DNA from: Agapetus fuscipes
Lineage: Eukaryota; Arthropoda; Insecta; Trichoptera; Glossosomatidae
DNA: 64,000 nucleotides
Assembly (NCBI GenBank): GCA_951799405.1
Contig: OX637362.1
Coordinates: 11,270,493 to 11,334,492 of the forward strand
Direction of reading: 5' to 3'
Every line of letters starts with the position of its first letter. Within the stretch, counting starts at the first letter, position 1. Shown here piece after piece: positions 1-9,924 of the stretch. The notes under the pieces are model-generated. The model made no database searches and was not told the origin of the DNA. It saw only the letters and a program-made list of their open reading frames with translations. The translations under genes and the position numbers were made by a program.

Positions 1-47
1 CAAACATCATAGCAACTTGGACCTTCACTATAATCAGGGTCCAGTCG

Positions 48-150
48 GTTGGTAGAACGTGTGCGTTCAAAAGCAGAGGGCTTTGACTTTTTCTCTACCA
101 AAGGTCTCAGAAATGACTACGCACGTCGGTTTTTATTTTAAAATCAAAAA
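48..150 (+). repeat. SINE family A, degraded head
   Basis: A diverged copy of the tRNA-like head and first body segment of SINE A. The A-box-like GTTGGTAGA and the following TCAGAAATGA are recognisable, but the B box is lost. It stops before the conserved CTCAGCCTTCAC segment. Confidence 0.5.
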
Positions 151-322
151 TTAAATAATGTATTGTAAAAAAATACCAAAGAAACACTTTTCAAAAGTCA
201 TAACGTCATAAATTAAAATATTTGGCTCGTTGCCAGGTCATAAATAATTCGATAATTTTCCGAGTGAAGTAATTCTCGCCGTTATGGCAACTCGCATCAA
301 CTTTCAAGTACTGCACACAAAA

Positions 323-580
323 AAAACTAAGCTGCACATATAGTGAAACTTCTTACCACGTTTTGTCAGAAGGAGTTGCATGCGTCGAGTGGAGCCATTT
401 TATTTTCAAAGGTAAGGGGGCCAGCCTAACGCCAAATATCTACTTCTTTTAAAGTGGGGGTATCTCTGCACCCGATTATAGAAGTTCACAATTCACGAGA
501 TGGCTGAGTAAACTTTACAGCTACTTTGATTTTGGAATAAACACCGAAACGGAAAAAACATTTCTGACTCTTGTGTTATC
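323..580 (-). repeat. SINE family A, degraded
   Basis: It reads from the 3' end (AACTAAGCTGCACATATAGTG) back to the segment complementary to CGTTTCGGTGTTTATT, with the order of blocks seen in the intact copies at 5868 and 60925. Many substitutions indicate an old copy, and the tRNA-like head is missing. Confidence 0.65.
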
Positions 581-671
581 GCGGAATTGCACGTGTCTGC
601 TTATGGGCGTGCATCAAATATAAATCATAAATGTTAATCTATCTTTGCACTTAAAATTATATCTAATCCAA

Positions 672-860
672 TCGAATCTTAATATCAAAGGTATATATTA
701 ACATTTTAAATTCACATTAAATGCATGCACACAAACAGACACGGGTAAGTTCGCGTTTACAAATACTGTGTGTGTACAATTCAAAACCAAACCTTAAATG
801 AACACGTGAGCCCTGCAACTTTTTCCGACAATCCCTGAAACAGGGGTGTACTGATTTCTA
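672..860 (-). repeat. Family C repeat (LINE-tail type), partial
   Basis: The hallmarks of family C in reverse are present: ATGCATGCACACAA, the GACACG block, CCCTGCAACT, and the CCCTGAAACAGGGG hairpin near 835. The first about 60 bases of the unit are missing. Confidence 0.7.
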
Positions 861-1380
861 GCTCTTGCTTATCGACTTCACGGCTCAATGTTTCAATCGA
901 TCTGGTCTCTCACACAATTGCGGTCCAAATATATAGCGTCTAAACGGACGCCTCTCGCATATTCCGGACCCTTCTATAGTGAACCACACACTACTCTTTT
1001 GTTCCATACTATTCTAGTTACGCATACCAACAACTACGTGTCTGGGCACATGCACACATTCAAACTCATAGAAAACTATACTAGAGGCGGACACACACAC
1101 AAAAACAAGCCACGCAATCGGGCTCATAAGTTCGTAACACTTTATATATATTGAGGAGCTTATGCAAACGGTTTATACTCGACATACTAGAATTCCAACT
1201 GGACAGGTTGGGCTGCATCACAGTTCCTTCTACATCAGCTGATTCTGGATGTCGAGGACTAGCGGTAGACCAGTGCCTTGAGTGTAAAATATCGCTCACT
1301 CACCTCGATCGCGTAAATAAAGAAGTATGGAATACACGTCGGCACTCCTAGAGAGTGATTTAGTTTTCATACGCAAAAAA

Positions 1381-1635
1381 ACGCAACTAAGCTACACATA
1401 TTGCGTAACTTTTTGCCTGCGTTATCCTCTAAGGGGTCGCATGTGGCACTTCGGGACCTATTTATTTTTACAGGTAAGGGGGCCGGCCTCACACCAACCA
1501 CTTTCAGTTGAAGTGGGGGTTTCCCAGCTCCCGGGGGGGCTGGTTCTCATTTCTTGTGAAGGCTGAGTAAACCTTTGAGATCGAACCCTTGCTCTCGGCA
1601 TGGAATGCATGCATTCTACCAATTGAGCTATCGAC
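1381..1635 (-). mobile_element. SINE A2, second half of a B-A2 dimeric SINE
   Basis: A tRNA-like head (complement of GGTCGATAGCTCAATTGG) is followed by a body lacking the GGTGTCAGAAATGATTTCCC segment of the A1 subfamily. It is joined on its head side to SINE B through CTTTTTACGAG. The same junction occurs at 17.9 and 49.0 kb, so the pair was probably amplified as one unit. Confidence 0.8.
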
Positions 1636-1873
1636 CTTTTTACGAGTTTGATCGTCGTCGCTACAAAGCGCCAATTCTCAAGCAAGACCCAGTTGCTGTA
1701 AAGCTGGATGGACCTTTGGTGACCGGTCATTGGTAAAGGTTTTATGAATTTTTCAACCCGGCGAAGAGCAAATTTGAAAATACAAATGGTTTATTTTTTG
1801 TGCTCCGCCGGGAATCGAACCCACAACCTTCCCATTCAGAGTCCGCAGTGTTACCACTGAGCTACGGACCGGC
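1636..1873 (-). mobile_element. SINE B, first half of a B-A2 dimeric SINE
   Basis: The body includes the complement of CAGCAACTGGGTCTTGCTTG, and the head ends with the B-box-like GGTTCGATTCCCGGCGGAGC read in reverse. The A box is near the right end (complement of CCGTAGCTCAGTGG). The head resembles a tRNA and supports RNA polymerase III origin. Confidence 0.8.
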
Positions 1874-2198
1874 TATACAGTTATTCGATTTACGTAATCG
1901 AGGAGTGCTTTATACTCGGGATACAGGTCCTGTTAGGAAGTCCATTTGTATATGACGATTAAACCGGAATCTTACATGATATTTATATGGTCGTTACGTT
2001 TGAATTAATGAATGATCCATCTTGCTTTTGATTTGCTAAGGATAAGCGACTAAACGTAACTAACGGTTGGTTGTTTCAATGCTAGCTTATGTGACTTTAA
2101 ACTGAAAAAGTGTAGATAGTTTTTTTTGTAAGGAATCCTGTATGGGAGGCTCCCCAATTCTTGTGAGTCTTGGGGGTCTATCAGTGGCGAATCGTGCC
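1874..2198. other. No feature recognised
   Basis: AT-rich sequence with no coding potential and no similarity I can see to the repeats elsewhere in the window. Confidence 0.4.
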
Positions 2199-2400
2199 AT
2201 AAAAGCCGGTTCCCATCGGCTTCCCTTTTAAAATGATGTCACAAAGTAGTTAAAAAATATAGGCAAAAGTAAAAAAATACATTAAAAACCAAAGAAACAA
2301 TACGTATTTTTCCCCCATTGAAACCATGCAGTCTACTTTATTATCATTTCTGCCTCATTTTAAACGGGAAACCGATGGAAACCGGCTTGTATGGCACCCT
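2199..2400. repeat. Inverted repeat at the end of a LINE remnant
   Basis: The arms at 2199-2237 and 2367-2400 are imperfect reverse complements built around GTGCCATAMAAGCCGGTT. The right arm overlaps the C-terminal coding end of the LINE fragment. It may be the element's 3' region folded back, or two tail copies in opposite orientation. Confidence 0.5.
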
Positions 2401-2880
2401 TCGTCACTGGGGTCTATGTCACCCTGGAAGGGTGCCGCAGAGGTGTTGCTTGAGTTATTGCTTCTGTCGTGAGGCGCTGCAAGGAAGTGGTGATTGATTT
2501 TGCTTTTGAATAAAACCAGATTCAATTGGGAAGGGAACACAGATACTGGTAGATCATTCCATAAACGGGCAGTTTGGCAAAGGAATGAGTCATGAAAACG
2601 CCAAGTTCTCATAGTTTTGAGATCGACTGCAAAGGGATGAATGAGAGTCGTACTACGAGCTTACCTTTCTGAAATGCGAGGGAGAGGGATTAATGAATGG
2701 AGCTCATTAGAACAAGCTCCGTGGTAATATCGATAAAAAATACAGCATTCCAACTTTTCTTCTGTGCCGGAGCGGCTGCAAATCGGATGTCAGAGAAGGA
2801 TCATTGATCAACTTCACTGCCCTCCTTTGCACAGAATCTAGTTGGTCACTCAACTTCTTGGACATACCAGACCAGAGATG
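2300..2880 (-). pseudogene. CR1/Jockey-like LINE, reverse transcriptase C-terminal remnant
   Basis: In the minus strand the segment encodes the end of a non-LTR polymerase. First comes a stretch like SDQLDSVQRRAVKLI, then, after frame breaks, FLCQTARLWNDLPVSVFP followed by NLVLFKSKINHHFL. The order QRRA, then TARLWNxLP, then FKxxxNxHxL is the usual C-terminus of CR1/Jockey-type ORF2 proteins. The endonuclease and palm motifs are absent, so this is a 5'-truncated, decayed copy. It is joined at about 2885 to a SINE B fragment. Confidence 0.7.
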
Positions 2881-2895
2881 GCTGCCATACTCGGT

Positions 2896-3055
2896 AAAGA
2901 CCGGTCACTAAACATCCATCCAGCCTTACAGCAACTGGGTCTTGCTTGAGAATTAACGCTTTCTACAGCGACGGCCAAGCAGCTCGCAGCGGGCTCTTGA
3001 GGTGTGATACACACAAAAACAGCGCTCACCAAATAAATCATCTTAATATTATTTT
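2896..3055 (+). repeat. SINE B, 3' half
   Basis: The segment runs from ACCGGTCACTAAA through CAGCAACTGGGTCTTGCTTG to AGCGCTCACCAAATAAATCA and an ATT-rich tail. The tRNA-like head is absent. Confidence 0.75.
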
Positions 3056-3160
3056 TAAAGTTATTTTTCCTATTTAGTACTGATTTGAAAATGGACCACG
3101 CTGTTAGGCGATCTTCGATGAGAGTGGCATTGAAAAAAAAACAACAAAAAATAGATCCTT

Positions 3161-3458
3161 ATGGGGCTTCCACACGCTTGCCAACCCATCTCAAGTCAAG
3201 CGCACAGTGTGTCGTCTAGAACATGCTAGCTGGACAAAATTTTGTCTAATTGACTAATTTTGTCCAGCTAGCATGTTCTAGACGACACACTGTGCACTTG
3301 GCTTGTAGCCCAGTGTGTCGTGTGCACAGTGTGTCGTCTAGAACATGCTAGCTGGACAAAATTAGTCAATTAGACAAAATTTTGTCCGGCTAGCATGTTC
3401 TAGACGACACACTGTGCGCTTGACTTGAGATGGGTTGGCAAGCGTGTGGAAGCCCCAT
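3161..3458. mobile_element. Foldback element with palindromes nested in each arm
   Basis: The 298-bp unit begins ATGGGGCTTCCACACGCTTG and ends with its reverse complement. Each arm contains a second palindrome, GCACAGTGTGTCGTCTAG ... CTAGACGACACACTGTGC, around a TTTTGTCTAATTGACTAATTTT core. The whole unit can fold into one long hairpin or two stacked ones. It has no coding capacity. It is a non-autonomous DNA element of unknown superfamily. Confidence 0.85.
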
Positions 3459-3790
3459 GACATTTCTTTCCCATGAGTCACATTTAATTTTTATATTTTT
3501 ACTACTTATTCAATAACTCTTAGTCATAATTTTATGTACCATTTGAAACTGTGAACATTAAAAAACTGATAAAATTATTTTGTTTTGTTGCAGGTAAATA
3601 AATATTAATTTATTATGGAGGTTGCATAACCAAGTGTGCAAAAAAACCCAGCAGACTTCGTGACCGACAAAAAATTGATCCCTCTCCGATAAAAGGTAAG
3701 CCGTCATCCTTATGGAAGCGTTTACACGGGTCCAGTAGGGATGCATGAATAGATAGGTGTGTGAGAGCAGCCGTCACCTTACTTAAATAA

Positions 3791-3925
3791 TCTGAAATCT
3801 AAGTTGTAAAGATGTATTACATTTAAGATGCATATTAAATGCATTCCCGTAAGCAGACACGTATAAGTTATCGCTTACACATGCCGCATGTGGACCTACA
3901 ATATAAAAACCCTAAACTCAAATGT
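3791..3925 (-). repeat. Family C repeat, partial
   Basis: The tail end (CTAAGTTGTAAAGATG) and middle of family C are present. The head with the CCCTGTTTCAGGG hairpin is missing. It precedes a second copy in the same orientation. Confidence 0.75.
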
Positions 3926-3978
3926 TAATGCATTACTTCTAGTAACTACTTATAGAGTAACTTCTTCCCATTTTTGAA

Positions 3979-4191
3979 TCTTATCTAAATCTAAGTTGCA
4001 AAGATATGTATAATTTTAATTTGAGTTCATATTAAATGCATTCCCACAAGCAGACACGTATAAGTTCGTGCTAACACATGTGGCATGTGGACCTACAATA
4101 TAAATACCTTGCCGACCTTCCCTGAAACAGGGGTGACATTGGACAAAGTGAACCATTTTCACAGCATGGGTGGTCAGCCACAAGTCAAGGA
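3979..4191 (-). repeat. Family C repeat
   Basis: The copy runs from CTAAATCTAAGTTGCAAAG to AAGTCAAGGAAC, with an internal deletion in the CCCTGCAACTC segment. The CCCTGAAACAGGGG hairpin is intact. Confidence 0.85.
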
Positions 4192-4706
4192 ACATATCCA
4201 ACAAGTAACATTTTTTAAATCACAAATAATAATATGTATAGACTTAAAAACAAATACAGAATACAATTTCTAATTTAATCGCGATTTCTCAAATCAGCGA
4301 ATCAGCAATTATTTAGCTATATAAAAATTAGTGTCCACAGAAATTTCTTTTCTTGGTCATTTTGTCTAACTAAAAAAACCTTTACAGGGTAATGTAGGCC
4401 TACTTGCCCTTGGTCTATGACTGGACACTTTTCGCCACTAATCACTCGTCACTCGCTACTAAAGAGATCGACTCGTCTGAACCAGGCATTGTGTTGTCCA
4501 GTCATAATAAATTATTATAAAATACAAGTCTTCTAAAAATAGCAACACCAATCGTGGCTGCATTTTTTAGGCGGGAAAAAATCAAAGATGGCGGCGTGGT
4601 GTTGATCAAATATTGCGACTAACATGAAATATAGATTTACAAGCGATCTTTTTGACCATCAAAAACTTGTTATACAATAATTATTTATGAATATGTTAAT
4701 GAATTA

Positions 4707-4963
4707 TCTAATCTAATCTAATCTAAGTTGCAAAGATATGTTACATTGGAGATTTACATTACATGCATTCCCACAACCAGACACGTACAAGTTCGCGCTA
4801 ACACATGTCGCATGTGGACCTACAATATAAAAACCCAATCTCAAATGAACATATGCCCTGCAACCCTTGCCGACCTTCCTTGAAATAGGGGTGACATTGG
4901 CAAAGTGAACCATTTTCTACAGCATGGGTGATCAGCCTCATACCAATCTATAAGTCAAGGAAT
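4707..4963 (-). repeat. Family C repeat, full unit
   Basis: It has a (TCTAA)n tail at the left and the standard outer end TAAGTCAAGGAAT at the right. It is followed on the right by a diverged RTE coding remnant in the same orientation, the arrangement also seen at 14 and 48 kb. Confidence 0.9.
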
Positions 4964-5110
4964 ACCTCTTTAAACTCATTAATATCCATCACTTTTTTGC
5001 ACACTTCCATCTTTGACATTCACCCAGTCGCCCTTCACAATTTCCCCTAATCTGATCAAGCTATACTTTCCATGGACTTCCCTTTCCTATTTTCCCTTCA
5101 AAGTGCTTCG
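4964..5110 (-). pseudogene. RTE-like LINE C-terminal remnant
   Basis: The minus-strand reading resembles the RTE C-terminus (a KxxLDQIR segment followed by RWKCAKK), and 19270-19410 carries a similar stretch. It is too diverged for a frame call. Its position directly upstream of a family C unit supports the assignment. Confidence 0.45.
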
Positions 5111-5610
5111 TAAAAAAACTTAAATTGAAGTGATTGGCGTAAAGCTTACTTAAAAACTAGGTTCCCTATAGCGAACTCCTCGTTGACAACGCGGTAAGAA
5201 GTTGCATTATATGCGCAGCTTAAGTACATTCGAGTTGTGTTTGCCATTACTTATCTTAAACTTCATTGTAGGTGTTCTCTTTACCGAGAAACACAAAAAG
5301 TTCTAAATTCGAATTGAAAAAAAAATGCCGGTCCTTCAGATGTCTTTTAAATGGTTAGTAATTTAGTGACGAAATGGCCGAGCCTCCCGCGTGGTTTTCT
5401 CGTTAAAAACGTGCGAACTCTGTAAATAAATCAGCCGGCCGCAGATAATGAAACCCAGTGTTGAGATTTGTCCTGTTGAAGAATCAGTACTAGACAGACA
5501 GCGGTGCGGGGGTCCCAAGCTATACTGGCTGTTCAGATGGAGCCAGTGAATACAAGACAGAAGTTGTATATTAATAAAAAATGAATAAGTGACATATTAA
5601 GCTAACATGC
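5111..5610. other. No feature recognised
   Basis: Intergenic or intronic DNA with scattered short matches to SINE A tails near 5170-5230 (GCGGTAAGAAGTTGCATTATATG). No gene is seen. Confidence 0.4.
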
Positions 5611-5613
5611 TAA

Positions 5614-5730
5614 CAGCAACTGGGTCTTGCTAGAGTATTGGCGCTTTGTAGCGACGACCAAGCTCGTACACCTCTGCGGCACTACAACAGGTGTCATAGG
5701 CCCCTAGAGTCTCTAGAATCTAGGGAGTCT
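5614..5730 (+). repeat. SINE B fragment
   Basis: CAGCAACTGGGTCTTGCTAG is followed by the CGCTTTGTAGCGACGACCAA block. The 3' end is replaced by a CTAGAGTCTCTAGAATCTAG palindrome-like segment. A similar segment recurs near 7850 beside another SINE B. Confidence 0.65.
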
Positions 5731-5867
5731 CCTACACAGTACATCTTTAAAAAAACAGGAGTTTCTCAGATAAATAAAGCTTTTTACTATTTTCTGTGGG
5801 AGAAAACACTAAATATGTGTGAATATTGTTACGTTCTCTGCTGGATTCTTTTTAATTAAAATTTAAC

Positions 5868-6193
5868 GCAATGCAACTAAGCTACACATATAGTGCAACT
5901 TCTTGCCGCGTTATCCCCGAAGGGGTCGCATGTGGCGAGTTGAACCTATTTATTTTTACAGGTAAGGGGGCCGGCCTTATGCCAACCACTTCAGTGAAGT
6001 GGGGGATTTTCCAGCTCCCGACGGGGCTGGTACTCATTTCTTGTGAAGGCTGAGTACACCTTGCCGGTTTTATATTATGGGGTTTGAAATAAACACCGAA
6101 ATGGGAAAATCATTTCTGACACACTTGGTGAGATTCGAACCCAAGCTCACGGCATGGAATGCAAGCACTCTACCAACTGAGCTATCGACCGGA
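5868..6193 (-). mobile_element. SINE A1, nearly complete
   Basis: The copy covers the whole unit: 3' end GCAACTAAGCTACACATATA, body with ACCACTTCAGTGAAGTGGGG, the AAATAAACACCGAAA segment, and the tRNA-like head with B box (complement of GAGATTCGAACC) and A box (complement of TAGCTCAGTTGG). The coding-looking stretch inside is a by-product of the SINE sequence. Confidence 0.9.
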
Positions 6194-6256
6194 CTGTGTC
6201 GGAAAATATCGGAATTTATTTTTAAGGATTTATTTTTTCACAATTTTTATTTTCAG

Positions 6257-6430
6257 TGTTCCAAAATTGGTCCAAATTTGGTCCAAAATTGTTCCAAATA
6301 TTGTTCCAACATTGCATTGGTCCAAAATTGTTCCAAGCATTGTTCCAACATTGGTCCAAAATTGTTCCAAGCATTGTTCCAACATTGGTCCAAAATTGTT
6401 CCAGAATTGTTCGAAGCATTGTTTCAATTC
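6257..6430 (+). repeat. Minisatellite of TTGGTCCAAAATTGTTCCAA-type units
   Basis: Tandem units of about 12 bases (TTGGTCCAAAAT / TTGTTCCAACAT) are arranged in a higher-order repeat of about 36-38 bases. The array reads open in several frames because the unit length is a multiple of three. It abuts the head of the SINE A1 copy at 6193. Confidence 0.9.
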
Positions 6431-6845
6431 TATTTTGGAAGTCATTTTGATGTACCTTTGTGTGCACGAGCGCCTGTACTCGAAGGTCGCAACACTGCCC
6501 TTCCCTTAGACCTGCTCCGTCCCGGAACAGTCCTGAACCCCCGTATCGGCAGGAAGACCATCGGTCACATTGGCACCTCTTGAATAAAAAACAATCAACA
6601 GTCAACGGCTATCTGCGCACCTGGCGCCCGGTCTAAGATTGTATTCTGTATTATTTTTTAAATTTTACCACTAACACTTCACGCAGCTAAGCTCTTATTT
6701 TTCTGTATTTGTACACTGACTCCTCTGAACAGAGCTTCAGATTTCGGGCGCTATTTTAAGGCTGTGTTCTCGTTGATGTTTTGTTGTGCGGCTCTTTGGT
6801 CGCCCGCGGACTTCTAGGAATATCATCGACTCTTGTTATATACGT
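6431..6845. other. Unassigned, locally GC-richer stretch
   Basis: The sequence around 6450-6620 is richer in G and C than its surroundings. I recognise no protein family in any frame, and no gene is called. Confidence 0.3.
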
Positions 6846-6849
6846 ATCC

Positions 6850-6970
6850 CACCTCACAGATCATCGAGTAATAACATAGAGGAGCAGAAACTTACCTTAC
6901 TTACTGCATTTATACATACTATAGCCCACATTTTTGTCTCAGTCTTGTCAAACGTTGCATTGGTGTAGTC
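6850..6970 (+). repeat. Dispersed repeat shared with 36517-36617
   Basis: The segment from AGTAATAACATAGAGGAGCAG to GTCAAACGTTGCATTGGTGTAGTCA matches 36517-36617 with substitutions. At the second site the same motif abuts the hAT element. Confidence 0.7.
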
Positions 6971-6974
6971 ATTG

Positions 6975-7078
6975 ACCGGTCCGTAGTCTAGTGGGTAACA
7001 CTTCTGACTCGTAAGTCTTTCGGGGCTAACGCAGGCAAGAAGTTACACTATATATGTAGCTTAGTTGCGTTTTTATAC
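6975..7078 (+). repeat. SINE B head joined to SINE A tail
   Basis: The tRNA-like head of SINE B (GACCGGTCCGTAGTCTAGTG) runs directly into the last 50 bases of SINE A (AACGCAGGCAAGAAGTTACA). It could be an internally deleted B-A2 dimer. Confidence 0.7.
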
Positions 7079-7089
7079 GTAATAAGGCC

Positions 7090-7450
7090 ATTTTGTCCAC
7101 ATCTATTTTGCGTTTCGACAACCTACTTAAACACATGACATAATATCGTAAAGTACAGCCTTTTTACTTTAAAATTCATCAATTTTAGCGATCACAATAA
7201 TTATAACGCGTGTTATCTGTCAACTGGCGCCATTATTATTCGCAATAGCATCAACTTTTTAGTCACATTTTTCCATTTACCCGAGTTTTTTTTTTGTAGA
7301 TATGGAAATGCAACTGTGAAGTTCTTTATTCTGTTTCTTACTTCTTACTAATTACCATTTTCGTAAGTAAGTTGAAACAGATATATAAAATGTCTATTTT
7401 CGTTGAAGTAATTTTTAGCCCACAGATATCATAAGTCAATGTCACAGACA
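7090..7450. repeat. Dispersed repeat related to 37660-37910
   Basis: It shares ACCATTTTCGTAAGTAAGTTG, GAAACAGATATAT and CTATTTTCGTT with 37700-37760. It is non-coding and of unknown class. Confidence 0.5.
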
Positions 7451-7604
7451 ATGGTTATTGGTTACCATCTCGGTTACCCACTAAATAATGGACTGATGCT
7501 TATAAAGTGGAATTTATATAGCCTACCTGTTGGACACACAGAATGTTTTTTTTTTTATAACTAACTACTTACCAATGATTTACGTATAAAAATAACAGGG
7601 ATAT

Positions 7605-7700
7605 TAGGATAATTTATTTTGGGTGCGCTGTTTTCGTGTGAATCCTCCTTCAAGAGCCCTCTACGAGCTTGGTTGTCGCTATGGTAAGCGCCAATTACAT
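7605..7700 (-). repeat. SINE B 3' fragment
   Basis: The segment holds the 3' end of SINE B (reverse of GGATGATTTATTTGGTGAGC) through the ACCAAGCTCGTAGAGGGCTC block and is cut off in mid-body. Confidence 0.65.
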
Positions 7701-7744
7701 CGCAGTAGGCTGACGCCCCCCTCCTCCATGCGGTAAGCACTTGC

Positions 7745-7845
7745 CACCCCGGTTGTAGGAAAGGACGGCAAGAGTTGCAGGGTGTATGCTCATTTCAGAT
7801 TTGGATTGTTATTTATTTTGTACATATGCGAACATGCAACTGCGA
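7745..7845 (+). repeat. Family C fragment
   Basis: GGAAAGGACGGCAAGAGTTG continues to GCTCATTTCAGATTTGGATTG. These match the middle of family C in + orientation; both ends are missing. Confidence 0.6.
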
Positions 7846-7859
7846 AGGCTCCCTAGATT

Positions 7860-8112
7860 CCAGAGACTCTAGCGGTCTATGACAGCTTGGTCGTCGCCTA
7901 CAAAGCGCCAATACTCAAACGATGCCCAGTTGCTGTAAGGCTGGATGGACCTTTAGTGACCGGTCTTTGGTAGGGGAATATGAATTCTTCACCCAGCGAA
8001 GACCGTATTTGAAAATATAAATGGTATATATTTGTTGTACTCCGTCCGGATTTGAACCCACAACCTTCCATTTACCAGTCAGAAGTGTTAACCACTAGAC
8101 TACGGACCGGTC
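7860..8112 (-). mobile_element. SINE B, near complete
   Basis: The body with the complement of CAGCAACTGGGC, the second ACCGGTCA motif and the tRNA-like head (complement of GGTTCAAATCCGGACGG) can be followed. The right end is CTACGGACCGGTC. Confidence 0.8.
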
Positions 8113-8680
8113 GAATCAGATTGATGGATATAATAAGATATTGACCCCTTTTCTAAAGAAGTTGGTTCCCTTCTGCCCTGATTAAGCTAGTTCGTCCCAT
8201 TAGTTGTTTTGTATTGTTTTTAGTCGGTTTCCCTTTCTGTCTGGAGGCTGGTGGTGTTGTCTGTATATACGAGTATATACATATCTACATGCTCTATAAT
8301 ATGCTTACAATATTATAAAGTGGATCTGGGTTGTTAGACAATGGACTAAAATATATCATGGATGTGAATCCAGTGTTGGCTCACTTGAGAGATTGAGTTA
8401 GTTGTAACTGATGCGTATCATTATGACTGTAGTCTGTAACTGTAACTCTGTCGCCATTATTTTAGGGATGGCCAGAGTCCAAGCAGTGTTGACTACATTT
8501 CTCCCTATCCTTACATATACCTCTTTCAATTCATTCATGTTTTTCATACGTTTGCTTCTTTTATGACAGTTTTATAAAAATATAAATACGAAAAAAAAAA
8601 TTAAGAACGTCTTGTATGAAATCTTGAGGCAGCGGCTAGTATATAACAGCATGGGTGTGTGTAAGAGTTCAACGAAATGC
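8113..8680. other. No gene seen
   Basis: AT-rich sequence with short simple repeats (GTATATACGAGTATATAC near 8262-8285). No coding region or named repeat is visible. Confidence 0.4.
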
Positions 8681-8799
8681 CAAGAAAAACGCGGTGTACC
8701 TGAGCGGTCACCCATCCAGGTAGCATCCGCGCCCAATGTTGCTTAACTTCGGTGATCTGATGAGAACCGGTGCTTTCAACATGGTATCGTCGTTGACTG
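8681..8799 (-). rRNA. 5S rRNA-like copy (dispersed, probable pseudogene)
   Basis: Read on the minus strand, about 119 bases follow arthropod 5S rRNA from a TCAACGACGATACCATG start to a CGCGTTTTTCTTGGC end. This includes the internal promoter: an A-block AAGTTAAGCAACATTGGG and a C-block GGATGGGTGACCGC. Length matches a complete 5S gene. Differences in the terminal stem, such as TTTTTC in place of GTTGTTG near the 3' end, would weaken helix I. A lone copy among transposon debris points to a retroposed or 5S-derived repeat rather than a cluster gene. Confidence 0.75.
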
Positions 8800-8927
8800 G
8801 CTGATAAGTGCCAAATGGAGTCCACTCGAATATCAACTAAAGACAACATTAATGACGAAACCAACGGGGAATGCTTGACTCCAACCAGAATAACTAGAGG
8901 GGATGACGACCATGGCTAGCAAAGCAT

Positions 8928-9110
8928 AAACTGGCAACTTTAGACGGGAAGACGTTGTGGGGAGAAACGCTAACCCTATTCGAGACGGCTGCCATGATGG
9001 GAGACTGGAGCCAGCAGGAAAAGGCTTCCGTCTTCAGTCTGTCGCTACGAGGTGATGCAATGAGGGTTCTACAAATGATACCCATGGATCGCCGAAACCT
9101 GTTTGGTTAG
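8928..9110 (+). pseudogene. LTR-retrotransposon Gag fragment
   Basis: One frame encodes KLATLDGKTLWGETLTLFET, then a DWSQQEKASVF segment and LSLRGDAMRVLQMI, ending at a TAG at 9108. The order x-x-DGKxxWxxxxxxFE, then WxxxEKAxxxxxSLRGxAxxVL, is that of the capsid region of Ty3/Gypsy-type Gag proteins. About 60 codons remain, with stops just upstream at 8926 and at the end. No LTRs, protease or polymerase are found nearby, so it is a stranded fragment. Confidence 0.75.
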
Positions 9111-9355
9111 CTGGCCGTGTTGGTTCGTGTACAGATTTCGGGACGATGTGTAGTTGTGTTGTGATCGCCTCTGCCAGCAGAACGGTGTCTCACCTTCATC
9201 TTGTTAGGTAACTGGTAAGCTCCATGGTCCCGTGTTCTTGCGGTCCATGGTACTATACCCGAAAGTCTAAACCAAAACGCCACGGGTGGGTCCAAGTCTT
9301 TTATTTTTGTTATTGGGGAGGTTCACAATTCACAATCTATTATCTAAAAATCCAT
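9111..9355. other. Unassigned flank of the gag fragment
   Basis: Moderately GC-rich sequence that may derive from the same retroelement but carries no motif I can name. Confidence 0.3.
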
Positions 9356-9358
9356 GAT

Positions 9359-9617
9359 CTATAATAATATAATAATCTATAATCTAAGTTGCAAGGATAT
9401 ATTCATTTAAAGCTCTCAGATGTAAGCCCACAAACCAACAAGTGTAGTTCGCGCTTACAAATGCTGAATGTGTACTTACAATAAAATCCAAACCTCAAAT
9501 GAACATAAGCCCCACAACTTTTGCCGACCTTCCCTGAAACAGGGGTAACATTGGCAAAGTGAACCATTTTTTACAGTATGGGTGGTCAGCCTCATACCAA
9601 CCTATAAGTCAAGGAAT
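9359..9617 (-). repeat. Family C repeat, full unit
   Basis: From an ATAATCTATAATCTAAG tail at the left to TATAAGTCAAGGAATG at the right. The CCCTGAAACAGGGG hairpin lies near 9533. Confidence 0.9.
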
Positions 9618-9649
9618 GAATGATAATAATGAATAATAATGAATAAATA

Positions 9650-9895
9650 AATAATATGATGATTTATTTGGCTAGCGTTGTTTTAATGTGAATCACACTT
9701 CACGAGCCCTCTGCGAGCTTAGTCGTCGCAATAGAAAGCGCCGATTCTGAAGCAACACCAAGTTGCAGTAAGGCTGGACGGACCTTTAGTGACCGTTCTT
9801 TGGTAAAGGCAGATATTATTTTCAACCCGGCGAAGAGCATATTTGTATTGTAGTAAGTATTTTTTGTGCTCCGCCGGGGATCGAACTCTCTCATT
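9650..9895 (-). repeat. SINE B, head truncated
   Basis: The body is present up to GTGCTCCGCCGGGGATCGAA (B-box region). Beyond that the head is replaced by unrelated sequence and a SINE A fragment. Confidence 0.75.
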
Positions 9896-9924
9896 AACAA
9901 ATTCATGTTGTGCCACTGGTTACC

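Noticed and set aside
6077..6583. 168-codon ORF across the minisatellite
   Set aside because: The unit length is a multiple of three, so several frames stay open on both strands.
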